In this document: positions 15,687 to 24,093 of the stretch, in pieces
Layout of the letters: each line of letters begins with the position of its first letter
Numbering within the stretch: the stretch's first letter is position 1
Translations under genes and position numbers: made by a program
The notes under the pieces: model-generated
What the model was told of the DNA's origin: nothing
Seen by the model: only the letters and a program-made list of their open reading frames with translations
Databases searched by the model: none
Assembly (NCBI GenBank): GCA_947567695.1
Contig: CANONT010000018.1
Coordinates: 1-34,601 of the forward strand
DNA: 34,601 nucleotides
Source of the DNA: an uncultured Clostridium sp.
GTDB lineage: Bacteria > Bacillota > Clostridia > TANB77 > CAG-508
Direction of reading: 5' to 3'

Positions 15687-15711
15687 TGAGATAGATTTTT
15701 AAACTGTCTCA
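15687..15711 (+). repeat. TGAGAYAG...CTGTCTCA hairpin between pyrH and frr
   Basis: TGAGATAG (15687-15694) pairs with CTGTCTCA (15704-15711), 8 pairs with one wobble. The arms match the hairpin after the glucan phosphorylase gene (23802-23823), suggesting a dispersed repeat family. There is no T-tract, so it is unlikely to stop transcription into frr. Confidence 0.55.
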
Positions 15712-15730
15712 AAAGAAGGAGAGAGGAATT

Positions 15731-16279
15731 ATGGATTTTACAAACATAAAAGAAAAGATGGAAAAGTCAATTAGTGTTTATCAAGAAAAATTAGCAGAGA
15801 TAAGAGCAGGGCGTGCCAACCCAGCTATTTTAAATAAAATTAAAATAGATTATTATGGAACGCCAACACCAATTAATCAAGTAGGTGGAATTTCTGTACC
15901 AGAGGCAAGATTAATTGTGATTCAACCTTGGGATGTAAGTGTTTTAAAGGAAATTGAAAAAGCTATTTTAGCATCTGATATTGGGATTAACCCAAATAAC
16001 GATGGAAAAGTAATAAGACTAGCTTTCCCAGAATTAAATGAAGAGAGAAGAAAAGAAATTGTAAAAGATGTCCGCAAAATGGCAGAAGAAGCTAAAGTGG
16101 CAATTCGTTCTATAAGAAGAGAAGGAATTGATACAGCAAAGGCTTCTCAAAAAGAAGGAGAAATCACAGAGGATGAATTAAAACAAGCAGAAAATGAAAT
16201 CCAAAAAATTACAGACAAAAATATCGAAGAAATTGACAAAATATTAGAAGTAAAAGAAAAAGAAGTAATGTCAGTGTAA
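15731..16279 (+). CDS. frr: Ribosome recycling factor
   Basis: Splits post-termination ribosomes together with EF-G. The 182-residue protein is full length for the family. It shows [39 protein letters not shown], the [20 protein letters not shown] motif and a helical, Lys/Glu-rich C-terminus. The ribosome site GAAGGAGAG precedes ATG 15731. It follows pyrH in the order common across Firmicutes. Confidence 0.97.
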   Translation: MDFTNIKEKMEKSISVYQEKLAEIRAGRANPAILNKIKIDYYGTPTPINQVGGISVPEARLIVIQPWDVSVLKEIEKAILASDIGINPNNDGKVIRLAFPELNEERRKEIVKDVRKMAEEAKVAIRSIRREGIDTAKASQKEGEITEDELKQAENEIQKITDKNIEEIDKILEVKEKEVMSV

Positions 16280-16281
16280 TG

Positions 16282-16311
16282 TTCCAATGCCCCACTGGTT
16301 GTGGGAAGGAA
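16282..16311. repeat. Small imperfect hairpin after frr
   Basis: CCCAC (16291-16295) and GTGGG (16301-16305) form a stem around TGGTT, extended across an internal loop by TTCC (16282-16285) and GGAA (16308-16311). The 9-mer CCCCACTGG is the complement of CCAGTGGGG at 49-57. No T-tract follows directly, although GTTTTGTTTTT lies at 16331-16341. I see no promoter here. Confidence 0.35.
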
Positions 16312-16377
16312 TGAGGACACTTCTTCACTCGTTTTGTTTTTAAGTAGGGGAGTTTGTTAAAGGGGGAAGCAGTTTCA

Positions 16378-17265
16378 ATGGATTTTAAAGAAAAATTACA
16401 ACAATATCAACAACAAATCAATCAGGAACTTGAAAAATATATAAGAAAACAAAATTGTCCAGAGCAGATCTTAAATCAGTCAATGGAATATAGTTTGATG
16501 GCTGGTGGAAAACGTTTAAGACCAATTTTAGTGTTGGCAACTTATCAACTTTTTAAAGAAGATATAGAAAAATGTATGCCATATGCAGTAGCCATTGAAA
16601 TGGTACATAATTTTTCTTTAATTCATGATGATTTACCAGGAATTGATAATGATGACTTCCGACATGGAAAACTAACCAATCATAAACAATTCAATGAAGC
16701 AACAGCTATATTAGCAGGAGATGGATTGTTAAATGATGCGTATCTCGTAATCAGTAAAGATTTAATACATAGTGGCACAGAAGAAATAGCAAAAAAAGCA
16801 AGAATACTCAACGAATTTTCAAAAGCAGTGGATCGAATGCTTGCGGGAGAATATATGGATACAGAATGGGAAGGAAAGAAGATAACGCAACAAGAACTGG
16901 AATATATCCATGAAAATAAGACAGGTGCTTTATTGAAACTCTGTGTTAGAATGGGAGCCATTTTAGCAGATTGTACAGAGATAGAATTGGAAGGATTATC
17001 TAATTATGCTGACAAAATAGGTCTAGCTTTTCAAATCAAAGATGATATCTTATCAGAAGAAGGAGACGAAAAGACTTTAGGAAAGCCAGTAGGAAATGAT
17101 AGAGAATTAGGAAAATGTACCTATGTTTCTCAATATGGTTTACAAGGGGCAAAAGATATTTTAGATCAGATAACAAAAGAAGCAATAGAAGAATTGAAAA
17201 AATATGGGGATAAGGCAGAATTCTTAAAAGAATTGGCTTTATACATAAAAAATAGAAATAAGTAA
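16378..17265 (+). CDS. ispA: Polyprenyl (farnesyl-type) diphosphate synthase
   Basis: Condenses isopentenyl diphosphate with allylic diphosphates to make short-chain prenyl diphosphates. The 295-residue product has both aspartate-rich motifs of trans-prenyltransferases: HDDLPGIDNDD with D84, D85 and D90, and QIKDDIL with D222-D223. GGKRLRPIL is also present. The residues just before the first motif (MVHNFSLIHDD) are the FARM-like region that limits chain length; they suggest farnesyl or geranylgeranyl products, but I cannot fix the length. ATG 16378 follows AAAGGGGG; the longer frame from TTG 16354 overlaps that ribosome site. The product would feed uppS next door. Confidence 0.88.
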   Translation: MDFKEKLQQYQQQINQELEKYIRKQNCPEQILNQSMEYSLMAGGKRLRPILVLATYQLFKEDIEKCMPYAVAIEMVHNFSLIHDDLPGIDNDDFRHGKLTNHKQFNEATAILAGDGLLNDAYLVISKDLIHSGTEEIAKKARILNEFSKAVDRMLAGEYMDTEWEGKKITQQELEYIHENKTGALLKLCVRMGAILADCTEIELEGLSNYADKIGLAFQIKDDILSEEGDEKTLGKPVGNDRELGKCTYVSQYGLQGAKDILDQITKEAIEELKKYGDKAEFLKELALYIKNRNK

Positions 17266-17291
17266 TACCTTTAGGTACGGGGGAAAAAATT

Positions 17292-18005
17292 ATGGAATTC
17301 AAGAAAGAAGATATGCCTAGACATATTGCTATCATTATGGATGGTAATAGAAGATGGGCAAAAGCAAAAGGAAAGCCAGTTAGTTATGGGCATAAAGAAG
17401 GTGCTAAGACATTAGAAAAAATTGTACGATATGCCAATCAAATTGGATTAGAATATATTACTGTTTATGCTTTTTCAACAGAGAACTGGAAAAGAGCAGA
17501 AGATGAAGTGAAGGCATTAATGATGTTACTTCAGAATTATTTAGATGACTATGCCAAAAGAGCAGATACAGAAAATATTAGAGTGAAAATTTTAGGAGAC
17601 ATTTCAGCTTTGTCTAATGGAATGCAGAAAAGTATTCAAAATTGTATGGAAAGAACCAAAGATAATACAGGAGTTACTTTCAATATTGCTTTGAATTATG
17701 GAGGAAGAAATGAATTAATTAGGGCAATTAGACAAATAGCAAATGAAGTCAAAAATAATGAAATACAAATAGAAGATATTACAGAGAAATTAGTATCAGA
17801 ACATTTATATACAAAAGGTGAGCCAGAACCAGATTTATTGATAAGAACGAGTGGAGAACAAAGATTAAGTAATTTTTTACCATGGCAATTGGTTTATACA
17901 GAATTCTTATTTGTTGACAAAAACTGGCCAGAGTTTGAAGAAAAGGATTTAGATAATGCTATTATAGAATATCAAAAAAGAACAAGAAAATTTGGAGCAA
18001 GCTAA
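17292..18005 (+). CDS. uppS: Undecaprenyl diphosphate synthase (cis-prenyltransferase)
   Basis: Makes the C55 lipid carrier for cell-wall synthesis from farnesyl diphosphate. The 237-residue chain has PRHIAIIMDGNRRWAKAKG with the catalytic Asp at residue 17, YAFSTENWKR, NIALNYGGRNEL and LIRTSGEQRLSNFLPWQLVY. All are hallmark motifs of the UppS family. It follows the prenyl synthase by 26 nt with a GGGGG ribosome site, which makes substrate supply by the neighbour plausible. Confidence 0.96.
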   Translation: MEFKKEDMPRHIAIIMDGNRRWAKAKGKPVSYGHKEGAKTLEKIVRYANQIGLEYITVYAFSTENWKRAEDEVKALMMLLQNYLDDYAKRADTENIRVKILGDISALSNGMQKSIQNCMERTKDNTGVTFNIALNYGGRNELIRAIRQIANEVKNNEIQIEDITEKLVSEHLYTKGEPEPDLLIRTSGEQRLSNFLPWQLVYTEFLFVDKNWPEFEEKDLDNAIIEYQKRTRKFGAS

Positions 18006-18030
18006 TGAATTTTGTTAGGAAGGGAAAAAT

Positions 18031-18834
18031 ATGGATATAAAAAGAATTACATCAGGTTTATTAGGATTTCCACTAGTATTAATCATTCTTTTACTAGGGA
18101 ATAAAATAGTAGTAGATATTGCATTAGCAGTTATAGCAATTCTTAGTATGAGTGAATATTTTAATGCCATTAAAAAGGTAGCTAATCCAGTAAAATGGAT
18201 TGGGTATGCAAGTTGTTTTAGTATAGCATTGATTCATGTCATACCAGGAGAATATTTGAATATGGTAGTAACACTTTCTGTACCAAGCATTCTAATAATT
18301 CTATTTTCACAAGTAATTGTAACTGACATGAAAACAAATTTTAAAGACATTGCCTATACTTTTATTGGAATTTTCTATGTTGTATTTTTTATTATGTTTG
18401 TGGCATTCATTAATGGTATGCCAAATGGAAATATTTTAATATGGTATGCTATATTTGCTGCATGGGGTACTGACATTTCAGCTTATGTGGTAGGAAAATA
18501 TTTTGGAAAACATAAATTTAGTAAGGTAAGTCCTAAGAAATCAATTGAGGGATGTATAGGTGGAATAATCGGAGCCATAATACTAATGTTACCTTATACT
18601 TATTTTGCTAATACCTACTGGGGAATGAATTATTCGTATCTATTTATAGTAGTAATGGGAGTCATACTAAGTTTAGTAGGTCAAATTGGAGACTTCTCAG
18701 CTTCTAGTATAAAGAGATTTGTAGATATTAAGGATTATAGCAATTTGATACCAGGACATGGAGGAATGTTGGACCGAATTGATAGTTTAATTTTCTTATC
18801 ACCATTTGCTTATGCTTTATTTACTTTATTGTGA
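18031..18834 (+). CDS. cdsA: Phosphatidate cytidylyltransferase
   Basis: Integral membrane enzyme that makes CDP-diacylglycerol, the precursor of phospholipids. The 267-residue product has about eight membrane helices. Its C-terminal signature is SSIKRFVDIKDYSNLIPGHG followed by GMLDRID (about residues 225-250), matching the CdsA pattern. It lies 25 nt after uppS. The stop codon overlaps the first base of a 31-bp palindrome. Confidence 0.95.
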   Translation: MDIKRITSGLLGFPLVLIILLLGNKIVVDIALAVIAILSMSEYFNAIKKVANPVKWIGYASCFSIALIHVIPGEYLNMVVTLSVPSILIILFSQVIVTDMKTNFKDIAYTFIGIFYVVFFIMFVAFINGMPNGNILIWYAIFAAWGTDISAYVVGKYFGKHKFSKVSPKKSIEGCIGGIIGAIILMLPYTYFANTYWGMNYSYLFIVVMGVILSLVGQIGDFSASSIKRFVDIKDYSNLIPGHGGMLDRIDSLIFLSPFAYALFTLL

Positions 18835-18864
18835 TTGCCAAAAAGGTCCGTCCCCCATGGCAAT
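18834..18864. repeat. 31-bp palindromic repeat, copy 1
   Basis: ATTGCCA (18834-18840) and TGGCAAT (18858-18864) flank a 17-nt core, AAAAGGTCCGTCCCCCA. A copy of the same length and arms in opposite orientation follows purA (34477-34507), 27 of 31 positions identical. It lies between the cdsA stop and the rseP ribosome site and has no T-tract. Confidence 0.75.
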
Positions 18865-18875
18865 TCTAATGTGCA

Positions 18876-18892
18876 AAAGGAGGAAAAAATTG
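18876..18892 (+). promoter_or_regulatory. Ribosome site that fixes the rseP start
   Basis: AAAGGAGG (18876-18883) is followed after 6 nt by an in-frame TTG (18890). The frame is open further upstream into cdsA, but that would read through the palindromic repeat, so this site decides the start. Confidence 0.75.
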
Positions 18893-20140
18893 ATAGGTTT
18901 TATCATTTCAGCGATTAAAATTATAATATTATTAGGTGTCTTAATTACGATTCATGAATTAGGGCATTTTATTGTAGCAAAACTTTGCAAGGTGAAAGTA
19001 AATGAGTTTGCGATTGGTTTTGGACCAGCGATCTGGAAGAAACAAGGCAAAGAGACTAAGTATACATTGAGATTAATTCCTCTTGGTGGTTATAATAGTA
19101 TGGAAGGAGAAGATGAGGCTTCTGATGATGAAAGATCTTTTTCCAAAGCAAGTATTCCAAAAAGGATAGCAATTGTAGTAGCAGGGGCAACGGTTAATAT
19201 TATTTTTGCTATTATTATTTATTTTACGATAACAGCTTCTTCTGGAACTTACATTTCCAATCAAATTGATGAGATATTAGATGGCTATGTAGCCCAAACA
19301 GTAGGTTTACAAGTGGGAGATAAAATTATAGAAGGAAATGGTCAAGCGATTAAGAGTAAAAAAGATTTAAATGAAGTAGTACAAAATTCACAAGGAGAAG
19401 AGATTAAAATAAAGATTGATCGAAGTGGCGAGATTATAGAATATCATATCAAACCAAGTGAAATAAAGTCTAAAGTGACAGGAGTTTACCTAGATGAAAA
19501 ATGCAAGATTGTGGCGGTTCAAAAAGGTAGTACTTCAGAACGCCAAGGAGTACAGGCAAATGATATACTACTTAAAGTAAATGGTGTGGATTTAAAGGGA
19601 GATAGAAACACAGCATTGCAAGAGATTGGTCAAAAAGATGTGAATACCATGGTACTTGTTGTTCAAAGAGGCGAACAGGAAGTGACAATAGAGTTGACAC
19701 CAGATTATGAAACAAGTTATATTTTAGGTATTAACTTGCGACCAGCAGAAGATACTTTTATCAATCGATGTGTCAATGGTGGCATGCAAACACAGGAATT
19801 TTTAGTATCCATTGTAGATAATCTAAAACAATTATTTACAGGAAATGTAGGCGTAGATCAAATGATGGGACCAGTAGGAATTTCTGAAGTGGTGGCTAAG
19901 ACAGATGGCTTAAAAGAATTTTTTGAAATGATGGCATTGATTTCTTTATCTTTGGGAGTAACGAATTTATTGCCAATACCAGCACTAGATGGAGGAAAGA
20001 TTTTAATTTTATTAATAGAGGCGATCCGAAGAAAACCGATGAAACAAGAAACAGAAGTCAATATACAGTTGTTAGGATTTGCTATTTTAATTGCTTTATC
20101 ACTATATGTGACTTATCATGATATTTTGAGAATTTTCTAA
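18890..20140 (+). CDS. rseP: RseP/RasP-type site-2 metalloprotease
   Basis: Membrane zinc protease that cuts substrates within the membrane, such as anti-sigma factors and signal peptide remnants. With a TTG start at 18890 the product has 416 residues. The first membrane helix carries HELGH (H22, E23, H26), then a PDZ domain lies at about 160-280. The third zinc ligand is in NLLPIPALDGGKI (D367). Four membrane segments are expected. In many Firmicutes dxr lies between cdsA and rseP; it is absent here. Confidence 0.93.
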   Translation: MIGFIISAIKIIILLGVLITIHELGHFIVAKLCKVKVNEFAIGFGPAIWKKQGKETKYTLRLIPLGGYNSMEGEDEASDDERSFSKASIPKRIAIVVAGATVNIIFAIIIYFTITASSGTYISNQIDEILDGYVAQTVGLQVGDKIIEGNGQAIKSKKDLNEVVQNSQGEEIKIKIDRSGEIIEYHIKPSEIKSKVTGVYLDEKCKIVAVQKGSTSERQGVQANDILLKVNGVDLKGDRNTALQEIGQKDVNTMVLVVQRGEQEVTIELTPDYETSYILGINLRPAEDTFINRCVNGGMQTQEFLVSIVDNLKQLFTGNVGVDQMMGPVGISEVVAKTDGLKEFFEMMALISLSLGVTNLLPIPALDGGKILILLIEAIRRKPMKQETEVNIQLLGFAILIALSLYVTYHDILRIF

Positions 20141-20167
20141 AAGATACAAAAGACAAAGGAGAAATGA

Positions 20168-21094
20168 ATGGAACAAAGAACGAAAGCTATTATGAGAAAA
20201 AGAAACATGAAATTATACCCAATCTATGAGATGTTTGGGTTAGATTTCATGTTTTATTATGTCATTGAATTACTTTTTTTCATGCAAGTAAAAGGATTGG
20301 CAGCAGCAGACGTTGTATTGCTGGAATCCTTTTTTGCGGCATTTTCTATCTTTATGCAATTGATTGTTGTTACGATTCCAAATAAAATAGGAAAAAAGAA
20401 TAGTATTGTATTAGGGAATGCACTTAATTTAGTTGGAATTTTAACCATTCTGTTGGGAAATCACTTTAGCCTATTTGTGATAGCGAAGGCAATTAAAGCA
20501 ATGGGTTTTGGTTTAAAAGCAGTTAGCGAAGCTACTTTTTTAAATAGTACTCTTCCCAAAACGAAAAGGCAAGGAGAGATTTTTACTAAAATTGATGGAA
20601 AGGGATATGCTAAATATTCTTATTTTAGAGCGATTAGTACCTTAATAGCAGGCTTCTTATTTGAAGTTAATCCGTATATACCTATGTTTTTATGTGCAAT
20701 CTGTATTACATTTAGTATGATGATTAATGGATGTATTACATTAATAAATATAGATTATAGAATACAAGCTATGGTAATTACTGTTTTATGTACTATTATC
20801 TATATTTTTAAAGGAGTCTATCAAATTATCAAAAAACGATATATGGCTAATTTTATGAAGTCAGATACTTTAGTACAAATTTATTCGATTAATTCTATTG
20901 TTGATAATTTAGTGAGAATGCTGGTTTCTTATATTGCTTCTGTTACTTTGAATTTTTTAAATATTCGATATGCTATTTTGTTTATTGGCGTTGTGTTTAC
21001 TGGTGTGGTATGTTTGATTTCGCTTTATATGAAGAGTAGGGTGGGATTGAAGCCAGAAGAATATGGTGAGAAAGATGTGGAGATTGTTAAGTAA
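20168..21094 (+). CDS. MFS-like membrane transporter, apparently shortened
   Basis: Membrane protein of 308 residues. The N-terminal part resembles an MFS half: about six helices, with IPNKIGKKNSIVLGNALNLV as the A-loop between helices 2 and 3. After helix 6 (ICITFSMMINGCITLINI) the chain passes through one more helix directly to what looks like the last part of an MFS protein (YSINSIVDNLVRMLVSYIAS, then ILFIGVVFTGVVCLISLYMK). It ends SRVGLKPEEYGEKD. I count about nine helices and a length near 300 instead of the usual 400 or more. That suggests an in-frame internal deletion, so function is uncertain. It follows rseP by 27 nt with AAAGGAG (20155-20161) and is probably read with it. Confidence 0.65.
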   Translation: MEQRTKAIMRKRNMKLYPIYEMFGLDFMFYYVIELLFFMQVKGLAAADVVLLESFFAAFSIFMQLIVVTIPNKIGKKNSIVLGNALNLVGILTILLGNHFSLFVIAKAIKAMGFGLKAVSEATFLNSTLPKTKRQGEIFTKIDGKGYAKYSYFRAISTLIAGFLFEVNPYIPMFLCAICITFSMMINGCITLINIDYRIQAMVITVLCTIIYIFKGVYQIIKKRYMANFMKSDTLVQIYSINSIVDNLVRMLVSYIASVTLNFLNIRYAILFIGVVFTGVVCLISLYMKSRVGLKPEEYGEKDVEIVK

Positions 21095-21137
21095 TAATTT
21101 GTTCAACGAATATTTAATAAAAATTAATGAAAAACAT

Positions 21138-21166
21138 TTGACAAAAAGAAGTATTTAATAGATAAT
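21138..21166 (+). promoter_or_regulatory. Promoter of the glucan phosphorylase gene
   Basis: TTGACA (21138-21143), a 17-nt spacer, then GATAAT (21161-21166). The -35 is perfect and the -10 matches five of six. It lies 62 nt before the start codon. Confidence 0.75.
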
Positions 21167-21227
21167 ATAGTTATCAAGATTATACAGGAGAAAAAATAAT
21201 AAAAGATACAAAGGAGGAATCGTTTCA

Positions 21228-23795
21228 ATGTACGTATTTAACAAAATTACAGTAAATCCACAACTACCAAAAAGAATTGAAAAACTATCAGAAATTGCAA
21301 ATAACTTGTGGTGGGCATGGAACACAGAATTTTTAAGATTATTTCAAAAAATAGATAGAGATTTATGGGAACAATCTGACAAAAACCCAGTCAAATTTTT
21401 AAAACATGTATCACAAGAAAGACTAGAAAAAGTAGCCAAAGATGTAGCCTTCTTAAAGGAATATGACAAAATAGCAGAAAACTTTGAAAGTTATATGAAC
21501 AGTAAAAGTACATGGTTTTCCAACAAATATCCAGAAAACAAAAATGATTTAATTGCCTATTTTTCAGCTGAATATGGGCTAGACCAAACCATACCAATCT
21601 ACTCAGGAGGATTAGGTATTTTATCTGGTGACCATTTAAAATCAGCAAGTGATTTAGGAATTCCATTAGTAGCAGTAGGGTTGTTATATAAAAATGGCTA
21701 TTTTAATCAGAAAATAAATGGTTATGGACAACAAGAAACGGAATATCATAATATCGCCTTAGAAGATATGCCAATTCATCCAGTAAAAGATGAAAAAGGG
21801 GAAGATTTAACGATTTACGTTAAATTCCCAAAAAGAAGATTATATTTGAAAGTATGGCAAATTAATGTAGGAAGAGTCAAATTATATTTGTTAGATTCTG
21901 ACATAGAGAAAAATAATGAAGAAGATCGAGATGTAACCTTACGTTTATATGGTGGAGACCAAGAGATGAGAATTCGTCAAGAAATTGTTTTAGGTATGGC
22001 AGGAGTCAATTTATTAACCAAATATTTGCATTTAAATCCTACCGTATATCATATGAATGAAGGGCATTCAGCATTCTTAAATTTAGAGATTATTAAAAAT
22101 ATAATCAAAGAAAAACAAGTGTCTTTTGAAGTAGCCAGAGATATTGCAAGCTCTAAGACAGTATTTACAACCCATACACCTGTACCAGCTGGAAATGATA
22201 TTTTCCCATTAGCTTTAGTAGAAAAATACTTTAAAGATTTTTGGCCAAGATTAGGGCTTTCCAGAGAAGAGTTTTTGAGATTGGGAATGAAACCCGGAAT
22301 TGATTTAGAGGAAGGCTTTAACATGGGAATATTAGCCCTAAAAATTGCAGGAAAGAAAAATGGTGTTAGTAAATTACATGGAGCGGTATCGAGAGAATTA
22401 TTTGGTGAGATTTGGCCAAACATAGCAGCCAATGAATCTCCAATTGAATATGTAACGAATGGAATTCATACTTGTTCATGGTTGGCTCCAAAGATGAAAG
22501 AATTATATAATCAATACTTAATTCCATATTGGCAAGATAACATGCACCAAGATCATGTATGGGAGAAGATTAAAAATATTCCAGATGAAAAATTATGGGA
22601 AGTACATAATGAGCGAAAAGCCAAATTATTAAAATTAGTAAAAGACAGTACATCTGAAAGGTTGAGACGTTGTGGCTATGGTTATGAAGAAATTAATGAA
22701 ATTGTTTCTAAATTAAATCCAGAGGCTTTGACGATTGGATTTGCTAGAAGATTTGCTACTTATAAGAGAGCTACGTTAATTTTCAAAGATTTAGAGAGGA
22801 TTACACAAATATTAAATAATGAAAATAGACCAGTTCAAATTATATTTGCTGGAAAGGCTCACCCAGCTGATAAAGAAGGTCAAGATTTAATTAAATATAT
22901 TCACGAAATATCTATGATGCCACAATTTAAGGGGAAAATCTTTATTTTGGAAAATTATAATATTGCTATGTCAAGATATTTAATTAGTGGTGTTGATGTT
23001 TGGTTAAATAATCCAAGAAGACCAATGGAAGCATCTGGAACCAGTGGACAAAAGGCATCTGTTAATGGTGTAATCAATTTCAGTGTTTTAGATGGTTGGT
23101 GGGCAGAAGGCTATACACAAACGAATGGATGGACGATAGGAACAAATAGCGAATATGAATCTTATGAAGCACAAGATATTGCAGATAGTCAAAGTATGTA
23201 TCGTACCTTAGAGGAAAAAATTATACCAACTTATTATGAAACAGATGAGAATGGAATATCAAAGAAATGGCTAGCGTTAATGAAAAATTCTATTATTACA
23301 ACAGGAGGAAAATATAGCACAGCTAGAATGTTGGTAGATTACACGAATAATTTATATATGCCACTTTGTAACTTAACCAAAAAATATTATGCAGATATTG
23401 ATAATGTGGCAAGTTACAATTCTTGGAAAAAAGATTTATATATGAATTGGAAAGATGTTAAAATAACACAAGTAGATAATTTAGATAATATAACTATTGA
23501 TGCTGGAAATAATATCGAAGTTGCTTGTGAGGTAGAATTACCAAATATTGATATAGAAAATGTTACAGTAGAAGTATATTATGGCAAAATTTTGGATAAT
23601 GGCGTTGTCGAAAATGTTAGTATTATCCCAATGAAATTACAAGATCAAGATGAAGAAAATAGGAAATATTATTTTACAGCTAAAATTGAGTTGACAACAG
23701 GTGGAAATTATGGTTATACTTTTAGGGTTATGCCAAAACATGAAATGCTACTAGAGTCAGCTAATTTAGATTTAATCAAGTGGATTACAAAATGA
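21228..23795 (+). CDS. glgP: Alpha-glucan (glycogen/maltodextrin) phosphorylase, GT35
   Basis: Releases glucose-1-phosphate from the ends of alpha-1,4-glucans using pyridoxal phosphate. The 855-residue protein belongs to the form with a DUF3417-type N-terminus: KLSEIANNLWWAWNTEFLRL, then AYFSAEYGLDQTIPIYSGGL. HMNEGHSAF and the PLP-lysine loop EASGTSGQKASVNGVINFSV (K609), followed by LDGWWAEGY, are also present. The last 120 residues form an extra beta-rich region. It is a single-gene unit with its own promoter and a strong terminator. With the ROK kinase it points to use of stored or imported glucan, though the two genes are far apart. Confidence 0.93.
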   Translation: MYVFNKITVNPQLPKRIEKLSEIANNLWWAWNTEFLRLFQKIDRDLWEQSDKNPVKFLKHVSQERLEKVAKDVAFLKEYDKIAENFESYMNSKSTWFSNKYPENKNDLIAYFSAEYGLDQTIPIYSGGLGILSGDHLKSASDLGIPLVAVGLLYKNGYFNQKINGYGQQETEYHNIALEDMPIHPVKDEKGEDLTIYVKFPKRRLYLKVWQINVGRVKLYLLDSDIEKNNEEDRDVTLRLYGGDQEMRIRQEIVLGMAGVNLLTKYLHLNPTVYHMNEGHSAFLNLEIIKNIIKEKQVSFEVARDIASSKTVFTTHTPVPAGNDIFPLALVEKYFKDFWPRLGLSREEFLRLGMKPGIDLEEGFNMGILALKIAGKKNGVSKLHGAVSRELFGEIWPNIAANESPIEYVTNGIHTCSWLAPKMKELYNQYLIPYWQDNMHQDHVWEKIKNIPDEKLWEVHNERKAKLLKLVKDSTSERLRRCGYGYEEINEIVSKLNPEALTIGFARRFATYKRATLIFKDLERITQILNNENRPVQIIFAGKAHPADKEGQDLIKYIHEISMMPQFKGKIFILENYNIAMSRYLISGVDVWLNNPRRPMEASGTSGQKASVNGVINFSVLDGWWAEGYTQTNGWTIGTNSEYESYEAQDIADSQSMYRTLEEKIIPTYYETDENGISKKWLALMKNSIITTGGKYSTARMLVDYTNNLYMPLCNLTKKYYADIDNVASYNSWKKDLYMNWKDVKITQVDNLDNITIDAGNNIEVACEVELPNIDIENVTVEVYYGKILDNGVVENVSIIPMKLQDQDEENRKYYFTAKIELTTGGNYGYTFRVMPKHEMLLESANLDLIKWITK

Positions 23796-23884
23796 GACAA
23801 GTGAGACAGGTCAAACTGTCTCATTTTTTGTTACATTATTTCCACTAAATTTATGAGACAAATGAGACCAGTTCCACTTGTCTC
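23792..23884. repeat. Tandem pair of GAGACA palindromes
   Basis: Copy 1 (23792-23823) and copy 2 (23853-23884) both begin ATGAGACAANTGAGAC and can fold. Copy 2 pairs GAGACAAATG (23855-23864) with CACTTGTCTC (23875-23884). They are 29 nt apart and in the same orientation. The remaining stretch to 24029 is AT-rich and I see nothing in it. Confidence 0.6.
23802..23829 (+). terminator. Terminator after glgP
   Basis: TGAGACAG (23802-23809), loop GTCAAA, then CTGTCTCA (23816-23823), followed by six Ts. The 8-bp stem is perfect. The sequence belongs to the GAGACA repeat family in this window. Confidence 0.85.
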
Positions 23885-24029
23885 TTAGGGAAGTAAGGGA
23901 TAGGAAGGAAATGCAAAGAAATATTGCAAAATAATTTCAAAAAAGATAACAAATTGTAAAATTACCAATAAAACCTTAAGCAAATAAGTCATTTTAAGAA
24001 GTAAAAGAGAAAAAAAACAGTTACTATCA

Positions 24030-24058
24030 TTGAAAGAAAAATTAAAAATTGTTACAAT
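24030..24058 (+). promoter_or_regulatory. Promoter of the giant surface protein
   Basis: TTGAAA (24030-24035), a 17-nt spacer, then TACAAT (24053-24058), 35 nt before the ATG. This is a strong housekeeping-type match, and its -10 is identical to that of rpsB. AGGAGAG precedes the start codon. Confidence 0.75.
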
Positions 24059-24093
24059 AATATAAATAAATATAGACATAGGAGAGATCAAAG

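Noticed and set aside
18806-18889. Longer rseP N-terminus beginning inside cdsA
   Set aside because: It would translate the palindromic repeat and has no ribosome site; TTG 18890 has AAAGGAGG at ideal distance and gives the usual N-terminus.
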